A stretch of 64,000 nt of DNA. Source: NORP110 sp051251595. GTDB lineage: Bacteria > Pseudomonadota > Alphaproteobacteria > Rhodobacterales > Rhodobacteraceae. The position numbers were made by a program, and so were the translations under genes. The stretch spans positions 166,393 through 230,392 of the forward strand of contig JBPOFA010000006.1 of the NCBI GenBank assembly GCA_051251595.1. The letters run 5' to 3'. The notes under the pieces were generated by a model that made no database searches, was not told the origin of the DNA, and saw nothing but the letters and a program-made list of their open reading frames with translations. This document shows, one piece after another, positions 43,886 to 52,711 of the stretch; the first letter of the stretch is position 1; each line of letters starts with the position of its first letter.

Positions 43886-44527
43886 CTATCTGGCCAATTG
43901 GCTGGCTTCCCGGGCAAGTGCCTCTATTCCAGCCCAGTCGCCACTGTCGACCATTGCTTTTGGGGCCACCCAAGATCCGCCAACGCAAAGCGTGTTGGAC
44001 AGTGACAGGTAATCCGGTGCGTTTTTCAAAGACACGCCGCCTGTTGGGCAATAGCTGACCTGAGGCAAGGGCGCGCCGATGGATTTCAGGGCAGGGGCAC
44101 CGCCAGAGGCCTCGGCGGGGAAGAATTTCTGCACCGAATAGCCGCGTTCCAAAAGCGCCATGGCTTCGGTCGCCGTGGCACCACCGGGCAGTAAAGGCAG
44201 GTCTGCGTCTTCGCAGGCTTGCAGCAACCGGTCGGTCGCGCCGGGGGACACACCAAAGGTCGCGCCAGCCGCTTTGGCCGCTTTAACATCGTCCGGGGTG
44301 ATCAGGGTTCCGGCCCCAACAACACCGCCGGGGACCTCTGACATGGCCTTGATTGCATCCAAGGCCGCAGGCGTGCGCAGCGTCACCTCTAGCGCGGGCA
44401 AGCCGCCAGCGACAAGCGCGCGGGCCAGATCGGCGGCCTTGCTGGCATCATCAATCACCAGAACCGGGATCACCGGGGCGAGGCCGCAGATTTCCCGGGC
44501 TTTGAGGCTTGCATCTTGAGGGGTCAT
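43886..44527 (-). CDS. eda: 2-dehydro-3-deoxyphosphogluconate (KDPG) aldolase
   Basis: Cleaves KDPG to pyruvate and glyceraldehyde 3-phosphate, second step of the Entner-Doudoroff pathway. The 213-residue trimeric-type aldolase has the catalytic glutamate in GGLPALEVTLRTP, the Schiff-base lysine in SVQKFFPAEASGG and the phosphate loop CPTGGVSLKNA. It follows edd after 74 bases with an intercistronic hairpin. Confidence 0.95.
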   Translation of the reverse strand: MTPQDASLKAREICGLAPVIPVLVIDDASKAADLARALVAGGLPALEVTLRTPAALDAIKAMSEVPGGVVGAGTLITPDDVKAAKAAGATFGVSPGATDRLLQACEDADLPLLPGGATATEAMALLERGYSVQKFFPAEASGGAPALKSIGAPLPQVSYCPTGGVSLKNAPDYLSLSNTLCVGGSWVAPKAMVDSGDWAGIEALAREASQLAR

Positions 44528-44571
44528 TTACATGTCCTTTTTGGTATAGAGCAGAATTCGGGTCACCTATG

Positions 44572-44597
44572 TGGCCGAAATGGATCAAATTCGGCCA
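44572..44597 (-). repeat. Intercistronic hairpin between edd and eda
   Basis: TGGCCGAA (44572-44579) pairs perfectly with TTCGGCCA (44590-44597) around a 10-base loop. No T-run follows, so it is more likely an mRNA stability or processing element than a terminator. Confidence 0.5.
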
Positions 44598-44601
44598 TGG
44601 C

Positions 44602-46407
44602 TTACAGGATAACAGAGGCGCCGTCAGCGGCATGTCCAACATTTTGCCGGAAAACCTGAAACAATTCACGACCCAACCCGTGGTGATTGCTGCTCAGATC
44701 CAACGTGATCGGCTCTCGGCTGTCGAAGTCCGGCTCTAGCACATCGATTTCGCCGCTGACCGCATCCACGCGCACCAGATCGCCGTCACGCAAACGGGCG
44801 AGGGGGCCGCCATTCGCGGCCTCTGGGCAAACATGGATTGCGGCGGGGACTTTGCCCGAGGCGCCGGACATTCGGCCATCGGTGACCAAAGCGACGCGAA
44901 GGCCGCGATCCTGCAACACCGCCAGAACCGGCGTCAGGGAATGCAGTTCTGGCATTCCGACGGCACTTGGCCCTTGAAAACGCACGACGACAACCGTGTC
45001 TTTGGTGAATTCCCCAGCCTTAAACGCCGCTTTGACATCGCCCTGATCGTGGAAGATGCGGGCCTTTGCTTCGACAATCTGGCGTTCCGGGGCGACGGCG
45101 CTGACTTTCATCACACCGCGTCCAAGATTGCCTTTGAGCTGCTTTAGGCCGCCGGCCTGTTGGAACGGGTCCGAGGCGGGGCGTACGATTTTGTCATTGA
45201 CCGGCTCGGTCGGGCCATCGACCCAAGTCAGGCCATCCTCGGTCAGGATGGGGTCTTTGGTGTAATGTTCCAGCCCTTTGCCGATCACCGTTTCCGTGTC
45301 GGGGTGCAGCAGACCTGCATTGAGCAGCTCACCGATCAAAAAGCCCAAACCGCCCGCTGCGTGGAAATGGTTCACATCTGCCAGACCGTTCGGATAGACC
45401 TTGGCCAGCAGTGGCGTGACATCGGAAATGTCAGAGAAATCCTGCAAGTCCAGGATGATACCCGCCGCACGCGCCATCGCCGGAAGGTGCAGCACAAGGT
45501 TTGTGGACCCGCCCGTGGCCATCAGCCCAACCAGACCGTTCACAAAGGTCTTTTCGTCCAGAATTGCCCCGGCTGGTGTAAACTCATTGCCAAGAGCGGT
45601 GATTTCCAGCGCACGTTTTGCGCCTGCGATGGTCAACGCGTCGCGCAAAGGGGTGCCGGGATTGACGAAAGACGATCCGGGCAGGTGCAGCCCCATGAAT
45701 TCCATCAGCATTTGATTGGTGTTGGCGGTGCCGTAAAACGTGCAGGTGCCCGGACCATGATAAGCGGCCATTTCAGCGGCCATCAGCTCTTTGCGCCCGA
45801 CTTCGCCGGTTGCGAATTTTTGACGTATCTTGGCCTTTTCATCGTTCGGAATTCCGCTGGTCATGGGGCCAGCGGGCAAGAAGACAGCCGGGATATGGCC
45901 ATAGGTTGCAGCGGCCATCACCAAGCCGGGAACGATCTTATCGCACACCCCCAGATAGATTGCCGCATCAAATGTGTTGTGAGACAGGCCGACACCCGCA
46001 GCCAAGGCAATCACATCGCGCGAAAACAGGCTCAGCTCCATCCCCGGTTCGCCTTGTGTCACGCCGTCACACATGGCCGGAACGCCGCCTGCGACTTGCG
46101 CTGTTGCGCCTGCGGCACGGGCTGCGGCGCGTATTTGTTCGGGATAGGACTCATAGGGTTTATGGGCGGAAAGCATGTCATTATAGGCGGTGATGATGCC
46201 CAGGTTCGGGGCGCGATCAGCGGACAAAGTGGGCTTGTCTTCACCTGTCGCGGCAAAAGCGTGGGCGTGGTTAGAGCAGGACAGATGGGCCCGCCGCGGA
46301 CCGTCTTGGCCCGCAGTGTTGATGCGTTCAAGATAGGCGGCGCGGCTGTCTTCACTTCTTGCGACGATGCGGTCAGTGACGGCGCGAATAGTCGAATTGA
46401 GTGTCAT
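44602..46407 (-). CDS. edd: Phosphogluconate dehydratase
   Basis: Dehydrates 6-phosphogluconate to KDPG, first dedicated step of the Entner-Doudoroff pathway. The 601-residue IlvD/Edd-family protein contains the cluster-coordinating segments VPAMCDGVTQGEPGMELSLF near residue 140 and GTCTFYGTANTNQMLMEFMG near 215, and the C-terminal ALVTDGRMSGASGKVPAAIHV. The start at 46407 has AGGAG upstream. An exact LacI-type palindrome lies 49 bases before the start. Confidence 0.96.
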   Translation of the reverse strand: MTLNSTIRAVTDRIVARSEDSRAAYLERINTAGQDGPRRAHLSCSNHAHAFAATGEDKPTLSADRAPNLGIITAYNDMLSAHKPYESYPEQIRAAARAAGATAQVAGGVPAMCDGVTQGEPGMELSLFSRDVIALAAGVGLSHNTFDAAIYLGVCDKIVPGLVMAAATYGHIPAVFLPAGPMTSGIPNDEKAKIRQKFATGEVGRKELMAAEMAAYHGPGTCTFYGTANTNQMLMEFMGLHLPGSSFVNPGTPLRDALTIAGAKRALEITALGNEFTPAGAILDEKTFVNGLVGLMATGGSTNLVLHLPAMARAAGIILDLQDFSDISDVTPLLAKVYPNGLADVNHFHAAGGLGFLIGELLNAGLLHPDTETVIGKGLEHYTKDPILTEDGLTWVDGPTEPVNDKIVRPASDPFQQAGGLKQLKGNLGRGVMKVSAVAPERQIVEAKARIFHDQGDVKAAFKAGEFTKDTVVVVRFQGPSAVGMPELHSLTPVLAVLQDRGLRVALVTDGRMSGASGKVPAAIHVCPEAANGGPLARLRDGDLVRVDAVSGEIDVLEPDFDSREPITLDLSSNHHGLGRELFQVFRQNVGHAADGASVIL

Positions 46408-46455
46408 GATGGCTCCTGGTCGAAATCTGGTTTCGACACGATCATTAAAGAAAAC

Positions 46456-46469
46456 TGTTAGCGCTAACA
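46456..46469 (-). promoter_or_regulatory. LacI-family operator upstream of edd-eda
   Basis: TGTTAGCGCTAACA is a perfect 14-base palindrome with the central CG and flank pattern of LacI/GntR-type operators. Its position just upstream of edd suggests control of edd-eda by a sugar-acid-sensing LacI-family repressor encoded elsewhere. Confidence 0.75.
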
Positions 46470-46715
46470 ACGATAATTTCTGCAGTGCGACAAGTTGCCC
46501 AAAGAATCACAGTGGATCTCGCTGCTGCGCAGCAATCGTGGCACCAATCCACAATTCCAGACAGTTGTTTTTTCGTATTTTGGTCCGTATTGTTTCCAAA
46601 ACCGCGAAAGTTAACCAATTTTGCAGTTTATGATCATTATTTTGCCCCAATATTTACCTATCTGACGGCCATAACGAGCAAACGAAAAACGTTAGATTCT
46701 GTGGAGCTTTTGGCC

Positions 46716-47312
46716 ATGCGCATCAAAACTGCATTAATTGCTGTCGGATTGGTTCTGATTACGGCATGTACGACGAATACGGCTGGTTTGATGACCCCCA
46801 GCAACAAGCGGCCTGTGGAACTGTCTCAGTTGCCCTCTATGAATGTGCGAAATGTGTCGGTCACGGTTCCCACAACGCTTACCGTTTCTGAAGCCGATGG
46901 ACTGAAGCCTAATGCCGACATCGTTTGGCGGGGTGATCCTTATGGCAACAGATATGTGCAGGTTAAGACAGTCATGCAAACCGGCCTCAATCGTGGGGCT
47001 GCGTCGATCAAAGGCAAGGTTCCGGTCAATGTAAGCGTTGTTGTCACCCAATTTCACGCACAGACAGAACGCGCACGCTATACGGTTGGCGGACGCCATG
47101 AGATCAAGTTCCTGATGGAGGTCAAGAACGCCAAAACGGGCGAAGTGATCATTCCGGCCTATCAGGTTGACGCAACCTTCCAGGCCTATGGCGGCAATGA
47201 AGCGCTTCAGGCGGAACGTAACAATAACGGGCAAAAAGTGCGGATCGAACGCCAGCTGGCCGCCGTGTTGCGGCGTGAACTGGTCGGAACATCTGTTCCC
47301 GCAAACCCGTAG
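46716..47312 (+). CDS. Putative lipoprotein (DUF6778-like)
   Basis: A 198-residue secreted protein with a lipoprotein signal (MRIKTALIAVGLVLITAC, lipobox ITAC at residues 15-18) and a beta-rich mature part, no further motif recognised by me. The ATG at 46716 has GGAG upstream; the upstream open frame carries no homology. It is divergent from edd and followed by the PIN gene after 33 bases, probably in one transcript. Confidence 0.75.
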   Translation: MRIKTALIAVGLVLITACTTNTAGLMTPSNKRPVELSQLPSMNVRNVSVTVPTTLTVSEADGLKPNADIVWRGDPYGNRYVQVKTVMQTGLNRGAASIKGKVPVNVSVVVTQFHAQTERARYTVGGRHEIKFLMEVKNAKTGEVIIPAYQVDATFQAYGGNEALQAERNNNGQKVRIERQLAAVLRRELVGTSVPANP

Positions 47313-47345
47313 AGAGATGAACGGCCCCATGTCAAAAGCGATGCG

Positions 47346-47885
47346 ATGAAGGTCGTTCTGGACGCCTGCGTACTTTATCCGACCGTCATGCGCGAAATCA
47401 TTCTTGGCGTGGCCAAGACGGGCCAGTTTACCCCGGTCTGGTCTGAAAGAATTCTAGAGGAATGGGCGCGCGCGACGCGGAAACTTGGTCCCGATCAAGA
47501 GGTTTTCGCAAGGGGCGAAGTGGCGATGTTGGGGCTTGCCTGGCCAGACGCATCCTGGCCTGCTGATCCAGAGCTAGAGGCAACGCTCTACCTGCCTGAC
47601 CCGGATGATCGCCACGTCCTAGCGACCGCGATTAGCAGCAATGCGCCTGTGCTTATGACGATGAACCTAAAGGATTTTCCGCGTAACCTGATGGCCGAAC
47701 ACGGCATCAGCGCCGTGCACCCAGACGCGTATCTTCGCCAAGTTGCGGACCAATTCCCCGATCTGGTTGGCACCGTCATTGATCATGTGCACAAAGAGGC
47801 AGAGCGTTTGTCGGGGCAAACCCTGCGACCTCGGGCCTTGTTGAAAAAAGCGTGTTTGCCTCGGCTGGGAAAACTCTTCGACTAG
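47346..47885 (+). CDS. PIN-domain protein
   Basis: A 179-residue protein with an N-terminal PIN fold (MKVVLDACVLYP, first acidic residue D6; WSERILEEWARATRK with an acidic pair; DPDDRHVLATAISSNAPVLMTMNLKDFP with the last acidic cluster). Such proteins are candidate ribonucleases; no antitoxin-like gene precedes it, so it is probably not a classical VapC. It overlaps the M48 protease stop by four bases on the opposite strand. Confidence 0.85.
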   Translation: MKVVLDACVLYPTVMREIILGVAKTGQFTPVWSERILEEWARATRKLGPDQEVFARGEVAMLGLAWPDASWPADPELEATLYLPDPDDRHVLATAISSNAPVLMTMNLKDFPRNLMAEHGISAVHPDAYLRQVADQFPDLVGTVIDHVHKEAERLSGQTLRPRALLKKACLPRLGKLFD

Positions 47886-48565
47886 GATTGCCACTTGAGG
47901 TTCAGGTTCTCGATCGCGGCAATCCGTTCTGTCGTTTTCGGATGGCTCATCAGCCAGGCAGGGACCGCGCCAGAATTGGACGCGGTAAGCTTTTCCAGCT
48001 TGTGGAACAATGAGATCTGCGGGGCTGTTCCGATCCCGGCTTTGGTCAGCAATGCTGCGGCATAGGCATCTGCCTCGTACTCATCAGCGCGGGATAGTCG
48101 GGCCGCCAAAAGCTTGGTCAGTATCCCCGCGATGTAAATGCCAACCCCCGGAATGAACCGCGAAAGGATCATTGCCAGGGCTGTGCGCAATGCGTTCTGG
48201 CCGGAAAAGTCGATCATCCTGCGGCGGGAATGTCCAAGCGCGACATGCCCCAGTTCATGTGCAATCACGCTTGCTATTTCATCTGCGCTGACCTCACCAC
48301 TTCGGTATTTGTTGAAAAAACCCCGGGTGATGAAAATCCGCCCATCCGCTGCGGCCAGGCCGTTGATCGGTGCAACCTCATATATATTGACCTTGATCCG
48401 CGGAATTTCCAAAGCCGATGCCATCTGTTCGGTGAGGACCTTTAGGATCGGGTCTGCCAATTCCGTTGACTTTTCATCAAGTTCCTTGGCGGTTCGCCAG
48501 GCCGAAAACCGGTACAGGATCACGCCGTAAACCACGGCGAGCAATATGGGCATAAGCTTTAACAT
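47882..48565 (-). CDS. M48 family metalloprotease
   Basis: A 227-residue membrane-bound zinc protease. It has an N-terminal helix (residues 2-20), the HEXXH zinc motif in VIAHELGHVALGH near residue 107 and the third ligand in RADEYEADAYAAALL near 160, with a hydrophobic segment between. HtpX-like proteases remove misfolded membrane proteins; this protein is shorter than HtpX. ATG 48565 preferred over GTG 48568. Confidence 0.88.
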   Translation of the reverse strand: MLKLMPILLAVVYGVILYRFSAWRTAKELDEKSTELADPILKVLTEQMASALEIPRIKVNIYEVAPINGLAAADGRIFITRGFFNKYRSGEVSADEIASVIAHELGHVALGHSRRRMIDFSGQNALRTALAMILSRFIPGVGIYIAGILTKLLAARLSRADEYEADAYAAALLTKAGIGTAPQISLFHKLEKLTASNSGAVPAWLMSHPKTTERIAAIENLNLKWQS

Positions 48566-48622
48566 CACATTGATATGGGGGTGATGTCGGCAAAGAGCAA
48601 ATTTTTTCCCAATCGGTTCATG

Positions 48623-49207
48623 TCACTTCGTCGCGCGAAACAGATAGCGCCCCAACAAACCGGCCATCAATGCCGCTGCCAGCAAGCCGCTGATATTGCT
48701 GGCAAAGTCTGCGACCATTTCGATGCTGTCGGCAAAGGCGAATCCCAACCCTATGTAAAGAGCGACCCAAATGACCTCGCCCAGGGCGGCGGCAGGGGTG
48801 AAGGCGCGCCACGCCACGCCGTTGGCCCCGGCGACGAAATTCACATATGGGCCGAGCGGGCTGAACAGCCATCGTGACAGGAACACGCTGGTCTTGCCCC
48901 ATTTTTGCATGAAGTCGCGGGCTTTGTTCAACAAAGCGCCGCGTCGACCGTTTTCCTGCCCCCATTGCTGTACATGGGTTTGCCCCCGCCGTCCTATGGC
49001 AAACCCGCTTTGATCCCCGGCAACGGCACCAAGAAATGCCGCGATTGCGGTCAGATAAAGTGAAAGGTCATTTGAGGCCGCGAAGGCACCGCTGGCGATC
49101 ATCACCAGCGAGGCCGGGGCCGGGATTGCGAGACAGCTTAGGAACGTTGTTATGCCAACCAGCCAAACACCATAGTCTGACACAAGTTCGAGGACGAGAT
49201 CGTTCAT
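48623..49207 (-). CDS. DedA family membrane protein
   Basis: A 194-residue VTT/DedA protein with about five membrane segments. It has GDQSGFAIGRRG near residue 66 and FLSRWLFSPLGPYVNFVAGAN near residue 107, matching the family's conserved arginine and glycine-proline motifs. DedA proteins are linked to lipid flipping and membrane-potential homeostasis. The start ATG overlaps the previous gene's stop by four bases (ATGA). Confidence 0.87.
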   Translation of the reverse strand: MNDLVLELVSDYGVWLVGITTFLSCLAIPAPASLVMIASGAFAASNDLSLYLTAIAAFLGAVAGDQSGFAIGRRGQTHVQQWGQENGRRGALLNKARDFMQKWGKTSVFLSRWLFSPLGPYVNFVAGANGVAWRAFTPAAALGEVIWVALYIGLGFAFADSIEMVADFASNISGLLAAALMAGLLGRYLFRATK

Positions 49208-49554
49208 CTTGGTGCTGGCTCAAACGTTTCAACAGCTTCGGTCAGCTCGCCAATCAGCGCTTGCAGATCGCGGCCCTGTTGTTCGGCGATTTCTTCGAGG
49301 CTGCTGCGTTTCTTGGGCATCGCGTCTTGGCCGATCACTTGCATGATCAGCTGTGGTGGGACTTTCCAGGAATGCGCGACATATCTGGGGGTCATCCAAG
49401 CCGCGATAGGTTGTTCATGCCGGGCGGGATCGGACCAATAGATAAAAAAGGCGACGCTGCGGAAAGAGAAAAACACAGTCAAGCCAAGCGCCAACAGAAA
49501 GCCGCTGGTCAAGATTGGGTGCCGTTTCCAAGCTGCTTTAAGCCTTGCGATCAT
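49204..49554 (-). CDS. Hypothetical membrane-anchored protein coupled to DedA
   Basis: A 116-residue protein: N-terminal helix (about residues 14-35), then a soluble part with helical character (SSLEEIAEQQGRDLQALIGEL). I recognise no family. The stop overlaps the DedA start (ATGA), so the two are translated together. The 174 bases between its start and the next gene (49555-49728) hold nothing I recognise. Confidence 0.72.
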   Translation of the reverse strand: MIARLKAAWKRHPILTSGFLLALGLTVFFSFRSVAFFIYWSDPARHEQPIAAWMTPRYVAHSWKVPPQLIMQVIGQDAMPKKRSSLEEIAEQQGRDLQALIGELTEAVETFEPAPR

Positions 49555-49728
49555 CGCCCCGGTTCCTTTTGTCGGGCCTATGCCCGCTGTGATGTATCGA
49601 TTCAGATCATCATTATAAAAGATGTCTTAACACAGTTTAACAGCATGAAGGACGCACTGACCTGCACAATAGATCAATCGCGCCTCGCAGCGCTCATCTT
49701 GTCACCGCGTCACCTTACGGGCAGGGTG

Positions 49729-49893
49729 CTAAATCATGCCTTCCAAAGCGACGGTCAGAAACATCCCGATAATGCCAAACAGGATCGCAAAAATCGCGCC
49801 GTAGTGCAGTTTATCCAACCGGTTTCCGCCCCGCCGCTGCGCCGTAAACGCGCCAAATGCGGCCCCGAGGACAAGACATGCAATTATGATCAT
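49729..49893 (-). CDS. Small membrane protein, 54 residues
   Basis: A short gene: ATG at 49893, TAG at 49729. The protein begins MIIIACLVLGAAFGAFTAQR and has a basic middle (RRGGNRLDKLHYG) and a second helix (AIFAILFGIIGMFLTVALE), so two membrane spans with a positively charged loop. The start overlaps the DUF2927 stop by four bases (ATGA), which strongly supports it as a real third gene of the GNAT-DUF2927 operon. Similar small proteins occur in related genomes, function unknown. Confidence 0.72.
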   Translation of the reverse strand: MIIIACLVLGAAFGAFTAQRRGGNRLDKLHYGAIFAILFGIIGMFLTVALEGMI

Positions 49894-51269
49894 CGAGAAG
49901 CGGTCCTTCTGTTTTTCGGGTTCAAATTTGAAATCTCGCTCAGACGTCTGCGAATTTCACTTTCTGAACCGATGCCATACCGTGCCCAACCGATACTGTC
50001 GAGCCGCACCGTTTCGGCCTCTGAGCTTTGCCCCAGATAGTCTAGGGCCTCTGCCTTGATCATCAACATTTCTGCCAAGAGCGCGGCGTTTTGGGCCTCA
50101 AGCACCACTGGAATGTTTGTGTCGACAATTGTCATGGCGTCATTGGCCTGACCTGCCGACAAAGCAAAGGCCGCTGCCTGCAGGGAAATATTGGCGGCGT
50201 GGATCTGCGTGTTTGGATCTGACCTGTAAATCGACTCTGCCTCGGCAAACGAGCTGATCGACAGCTTTGTGTTCGAGGTCAATGTCAGCTTTCCACGGAC
50301 ATAAAGCGCAAAGGCCAGCCTGTTGTCGTTCCAGTTCAGGGCGCGGGCAATTTGTACCGCTGACTCTGCGGCGTTCAACCGGACGGTGGCGGATTTTCGA
50401 CCTGATAGGGCGGTTTCAATCTGCATGATCCAGGGCCGAGGCGTCGACGTCGCTGACGAAAACCCGGTTCGACCCTCTGGATTGATGCGCTGCAAGATGG
50501 CGGGCAATCGTGCGGCGACCTCTGACCGGGTCATGCCGCTGTGCAATTCTGGGTCGTAATAAGCCCGCAGCACCATCATATCGAAACCGGTCAGCACATT
50601 TCGGAAATTGTCGTCGTTGAAAATCGAATCCGTCAGTTGGTATAGGTCATTTACCGGGCCCAAAGCCTGCGCGATTTCTTCGTGCAGACAATCTCGGACT
50701 TCTTGTGGGGCGACGTCGCCAGGGATGAAAACCGTTAGTTTTGTCCGCTCTTTCAACGTCGTCCAATCCAAAAGATCGGATTTTCTGTTGGCTTTGTACT
50801 CTGCCCAGCTTTCGACTCGGGGGGCGACGAAACAGGCCGCATCTGGCACGAGCCGTTGCATTTTGCGCAATTTCAACACGTGCACGGTTATATTGGCATG
50901 TTGCGAGGCAGGCACCTGCGTGATCGAAATCCCGGCTTCGTTTCGCAACCGCACCAACAGGTTGTTCAGATCGGTTTGGCCAACTTCGTTCAGACCATCG
51001 CCTGCGACCCTTAGTGTCACTGGCGTCTCAAAACGCGACATCACTGGTAATTTCGTGCCGGTTTCCAAGTCAAACGCCAGTGGAATGAATTCTTGTGCGA
51101 TGGATTCGTTGGATCGGGTTGTTGCCGGGGCAGGGCGACTGGAAAACGTGTTCATTTCACTGTGCACACTGCCCGTTGCCGGCTGAACCGCCTTCGGCGC
51201 AGGTGTGCCGCATGATGCAATCCACATCATCAGCCCCAGAGCCAGCGTCAGTTTCGCCCCCCGCTTCAC
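49890..51269 (-). CDS. DUF2927 domain lipoprotein
   Basis: A 459-residue exported protein with a lipoprotein signal (ALGLMMWIASC, lipobox cysteine near residue 20), a DUF2927 domain (about 70-290, with DCLHEEIAQALGPVNDLYQLTDSIFNDDNF, a zincin-like HEE motif near residue 195) and a C-terminal helical repeat region (about 290-450). The HEEIAQ pattern suggests a possible metalloprotease-like fold; activity unproven. It overlaps GNAT upstream and the small membrane gene downstream by ATGA. Confidence 0.85.
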   Translation of the reverse strand: MKRGAKLTLALGLMMWIASCGTPAPKAVQPATGSVHSEMNTFSSRPAPATTRSNESIAQEFIPLAFDLETGTKLPVMSRFETPVTLRVAGDGLNEVGQTDLNNLLVRLRNEAGISITQVPASQHANITVHVLKLRKMQRLVPDAACFVAPRVESWAEYKANRKSDLLDWTTLKERTKLTVFIPGDVAPQEVRDCLHEEIAQALGPVNDLYQLTDSIFNDDNFRNVLTGFDMMVLRAYYDPELHSGMTRSEVAARLPAILQRINPEGRTGFSSATSTPRPWIMQIETALSGRKSATVRLNAAESAVQIARALNWNDNRLAFALYVRGKLTLTSNTKLSISSFAEAESIYRSDPNTQIHAANISLQAAAFALSAGQANDAMTIVDTNIPVVLEAQNAALLAEMLMIKAEALDYLGQSSEAETVRLDSIGWARYGIGSESEIRRRLSEISNLNPKNRRTASR

Positions 51270-51706
51270 TTGCGTTGGTACTTTATGAAGGGGGTCACCG
51301 TGCCGATGCGATCATAGAGCTGGCGCGCGGTCTGGTTGAAGTCTTGTGTCATCCAATAAACACTCGGCACGCCTGCAGCCGTTGCCGCATCATAGACGGA
51401 TTCGATCAGTTTTCGCCCAATCCCAATGCCCCGCTTGGCAGGGTCGGCATATAGATCTTGAAGGTAGCAAACGCCTTCCGGGTGCCACATGTGGTCGTGA
51501 TAGATAAAATGGACCAACCCGACCGCTTCACCATCTGAAACAGCGATTTTTCCGTGGACCTTTGTGTCCTGCGCCAACAAACGCGAAAACGCGATTTCTT
51601 TGGTCTCTTCGGGCAGCGTTGAGTCGTAAAACTCCAGATAGGCGGTCCATAAGCGGTGCCACTGGGCGTAGTCATCCTGTGCGACTGATCGAATGGTGAG
51701 TGTCAT
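51266..51706 (-). CDS. GNAT family N-acetyltransferase
   Basis: A 146-residue acetyltransferase with the acetyl-CoA-binding motif A DLYADPAKRGIGIGRKLIESVYDAA near residue 90 and the preceding beta-strand motif (GLVHFIYHDHMWHPEGVCYLQDL). Substrate unknown; small-molecule GNATs of this type often act on polyamines or amino acids. First gene of an operon linked by ATGA overlap to DUF2927. Confidence 0.88.
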   Translation of the reverse strand: MTLTIRSVAQDDYAQWHRLWTAYLEFYDSTLPEETKEIAFSRLLAQDTKVHGKIAVSDGEAVGLVHFIYHDHMWHPEGVCYLQDLYADPAKRGIGIGRKLIESVYDAATAAGVPSVYWMTQDFNQTARQLYDRIGTVTPFIKYQRK

Positions 51707-52215
51707 GCCCGACCCCTTTTTTTCCTATTTATGCCTGCGGATTGCGTGACATGAAAGCGTGACCTTCAAACTTGTGATCATCCGGGGCGGATTTATGCGG
51801 GGCTGATGGCGATCTGGCATGTCGGGAGAACAAGAGCTTGGGTTTTCGGGCCGCGGACCCGCGCGCGTGAACGTCTGAAAACGACTCGCTGTCAAAATTG
51901 GTCGGGGTGGGCGGCGATTTCGACAAGCCTGCAGGGCGGCGCACCGAAAAATTCGGCGAAACATCTTAGCAGAGCCCTTAGCGACCAAATCTCTGTCGGG
52001 GTCACATGCATATCAGAACCAACGAAATTCATGGCCAATTTCAACTTTTTGGGCTGCTTTGTTCACGTAATTCTCACTGTCGGCTCACAAACCTTAAAGC
52101 CAAGCCGTTCTGCTAGTGACAACCCCTTGCAGTTGGGGTACATGGACGCCGACGGAGGACCTGGATGAACGTACGACCTGAAGACGCTCACACCAGAAAT
52201 GCAAAGGGAAGCGAT
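51707..52215. other. 509-base gap between GNAT and dksA
   Basis: No convincing gene. Open frames here are short or lack protein-like composition. It contains the shared promoter region of the divergent GNAT operon and dksA; a T-rich stretch at 51716-51728 follows the GNAT start. I see no repeat, terminator or known motif. Confidence 0.55.
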
Positions 52216-52638
52216 ATGAAAGCTGAAGTTTTCCTGCCAGACGATTACCGCCCGGCTGAAGATGAACCATTCATGAACGATCGCCAGATTGAGTATTTTC
52301 GGCGTAAGTTGACAGCCTGGAAAGCAGAGCTGTTGGATGAAAGCAAATCGACGATTGTCGGGTTGCAGGATGGTACCCGGAATATTCCTGATGATGCGGA
52401 TCGGGCGTCCGAAGAAACGGACCGCTCTATTGAACTGCGCACACGGGATCGTCAGCGCAAGCTGGTGTCCAAGATTGATGCAGCTTTGCGCCGGATCAGC
52501 GAGGGGGAATACGGTTATTGCGAAGTGACCGGGGAACCGATTTCACTGAAGCGCCTTGATGCGCGCCCGATTGCCACCATGAGCCTGGAAGCTCAGGAAC
52601 GGCACGAGCGTCGCGAAAAGGTCCATCGCGACGACTGA
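52216..52638 (+). CDS. dksA: RNA polymerase-binding transcription factor DksA
   Basis: Acts with ppGpp in the RNA polymerase secondary channel to reprogramme transcription in the stringent response. The 140-residue protein has the coiled coil (YFRRKLTAWKAELLDESKST, about 30-95) with the DDADRASEETDRSIELRTRDR acidic tip and the C-terminal zinc-finger region EYGYCEVTGEPISLKRLDARP. Only one of the usual four cysteines remains, as reported for Rhodobacter-type DksA. AAGGGAAG precedes the ATG at 52216. A terminator follows. Confidence 0.92.
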   Translation: MKAEVFLPDDYRPAEDEPFMNDRQIEYFRRKLTAWKAELLDESKSTIVGLQDGTRNIPDDADRASEETDRSIELRTRDRQRKLVSKIDAALRRISEGEYGYCEVTGEPISLKRLDARPIATMSLEAQERHERREKVHRDD

Positions 52639-52666
52639 TGCGGTCGGCTAAATCAAAATTTTCGAA

Positions 52667-52696
52667 ACGCCGGGGCAGAATTGTCCCGGTGTTTTT
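52667..52696 (+). terminator. Rho-independent terminator after dksA
   Basis: ACGCCGGG (52667-52674) pairs with CCCGGTGT (52685-52692), with one G-U wobble, followed by TTTTT (52692-52696). Confidence 0.85.
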
Positions 52697-52711
52697 ATGT
52701 GGTACGGCGCT

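Noticed and set aside
45160..46461. 433-codon open frame antisense to edd
   Set aside because: Mirror frame of a well-conserved edd; long antisense frames are common in GC-rich DNA and no motif is seen.
47346..48565. PIN gene as a VapC toxin of a toxin-antitoxin pair
   Set aside because: No small upstream antitoxin-like gene; the protein is longer than VapC and its neighbours are a lipoprotein and a protease.
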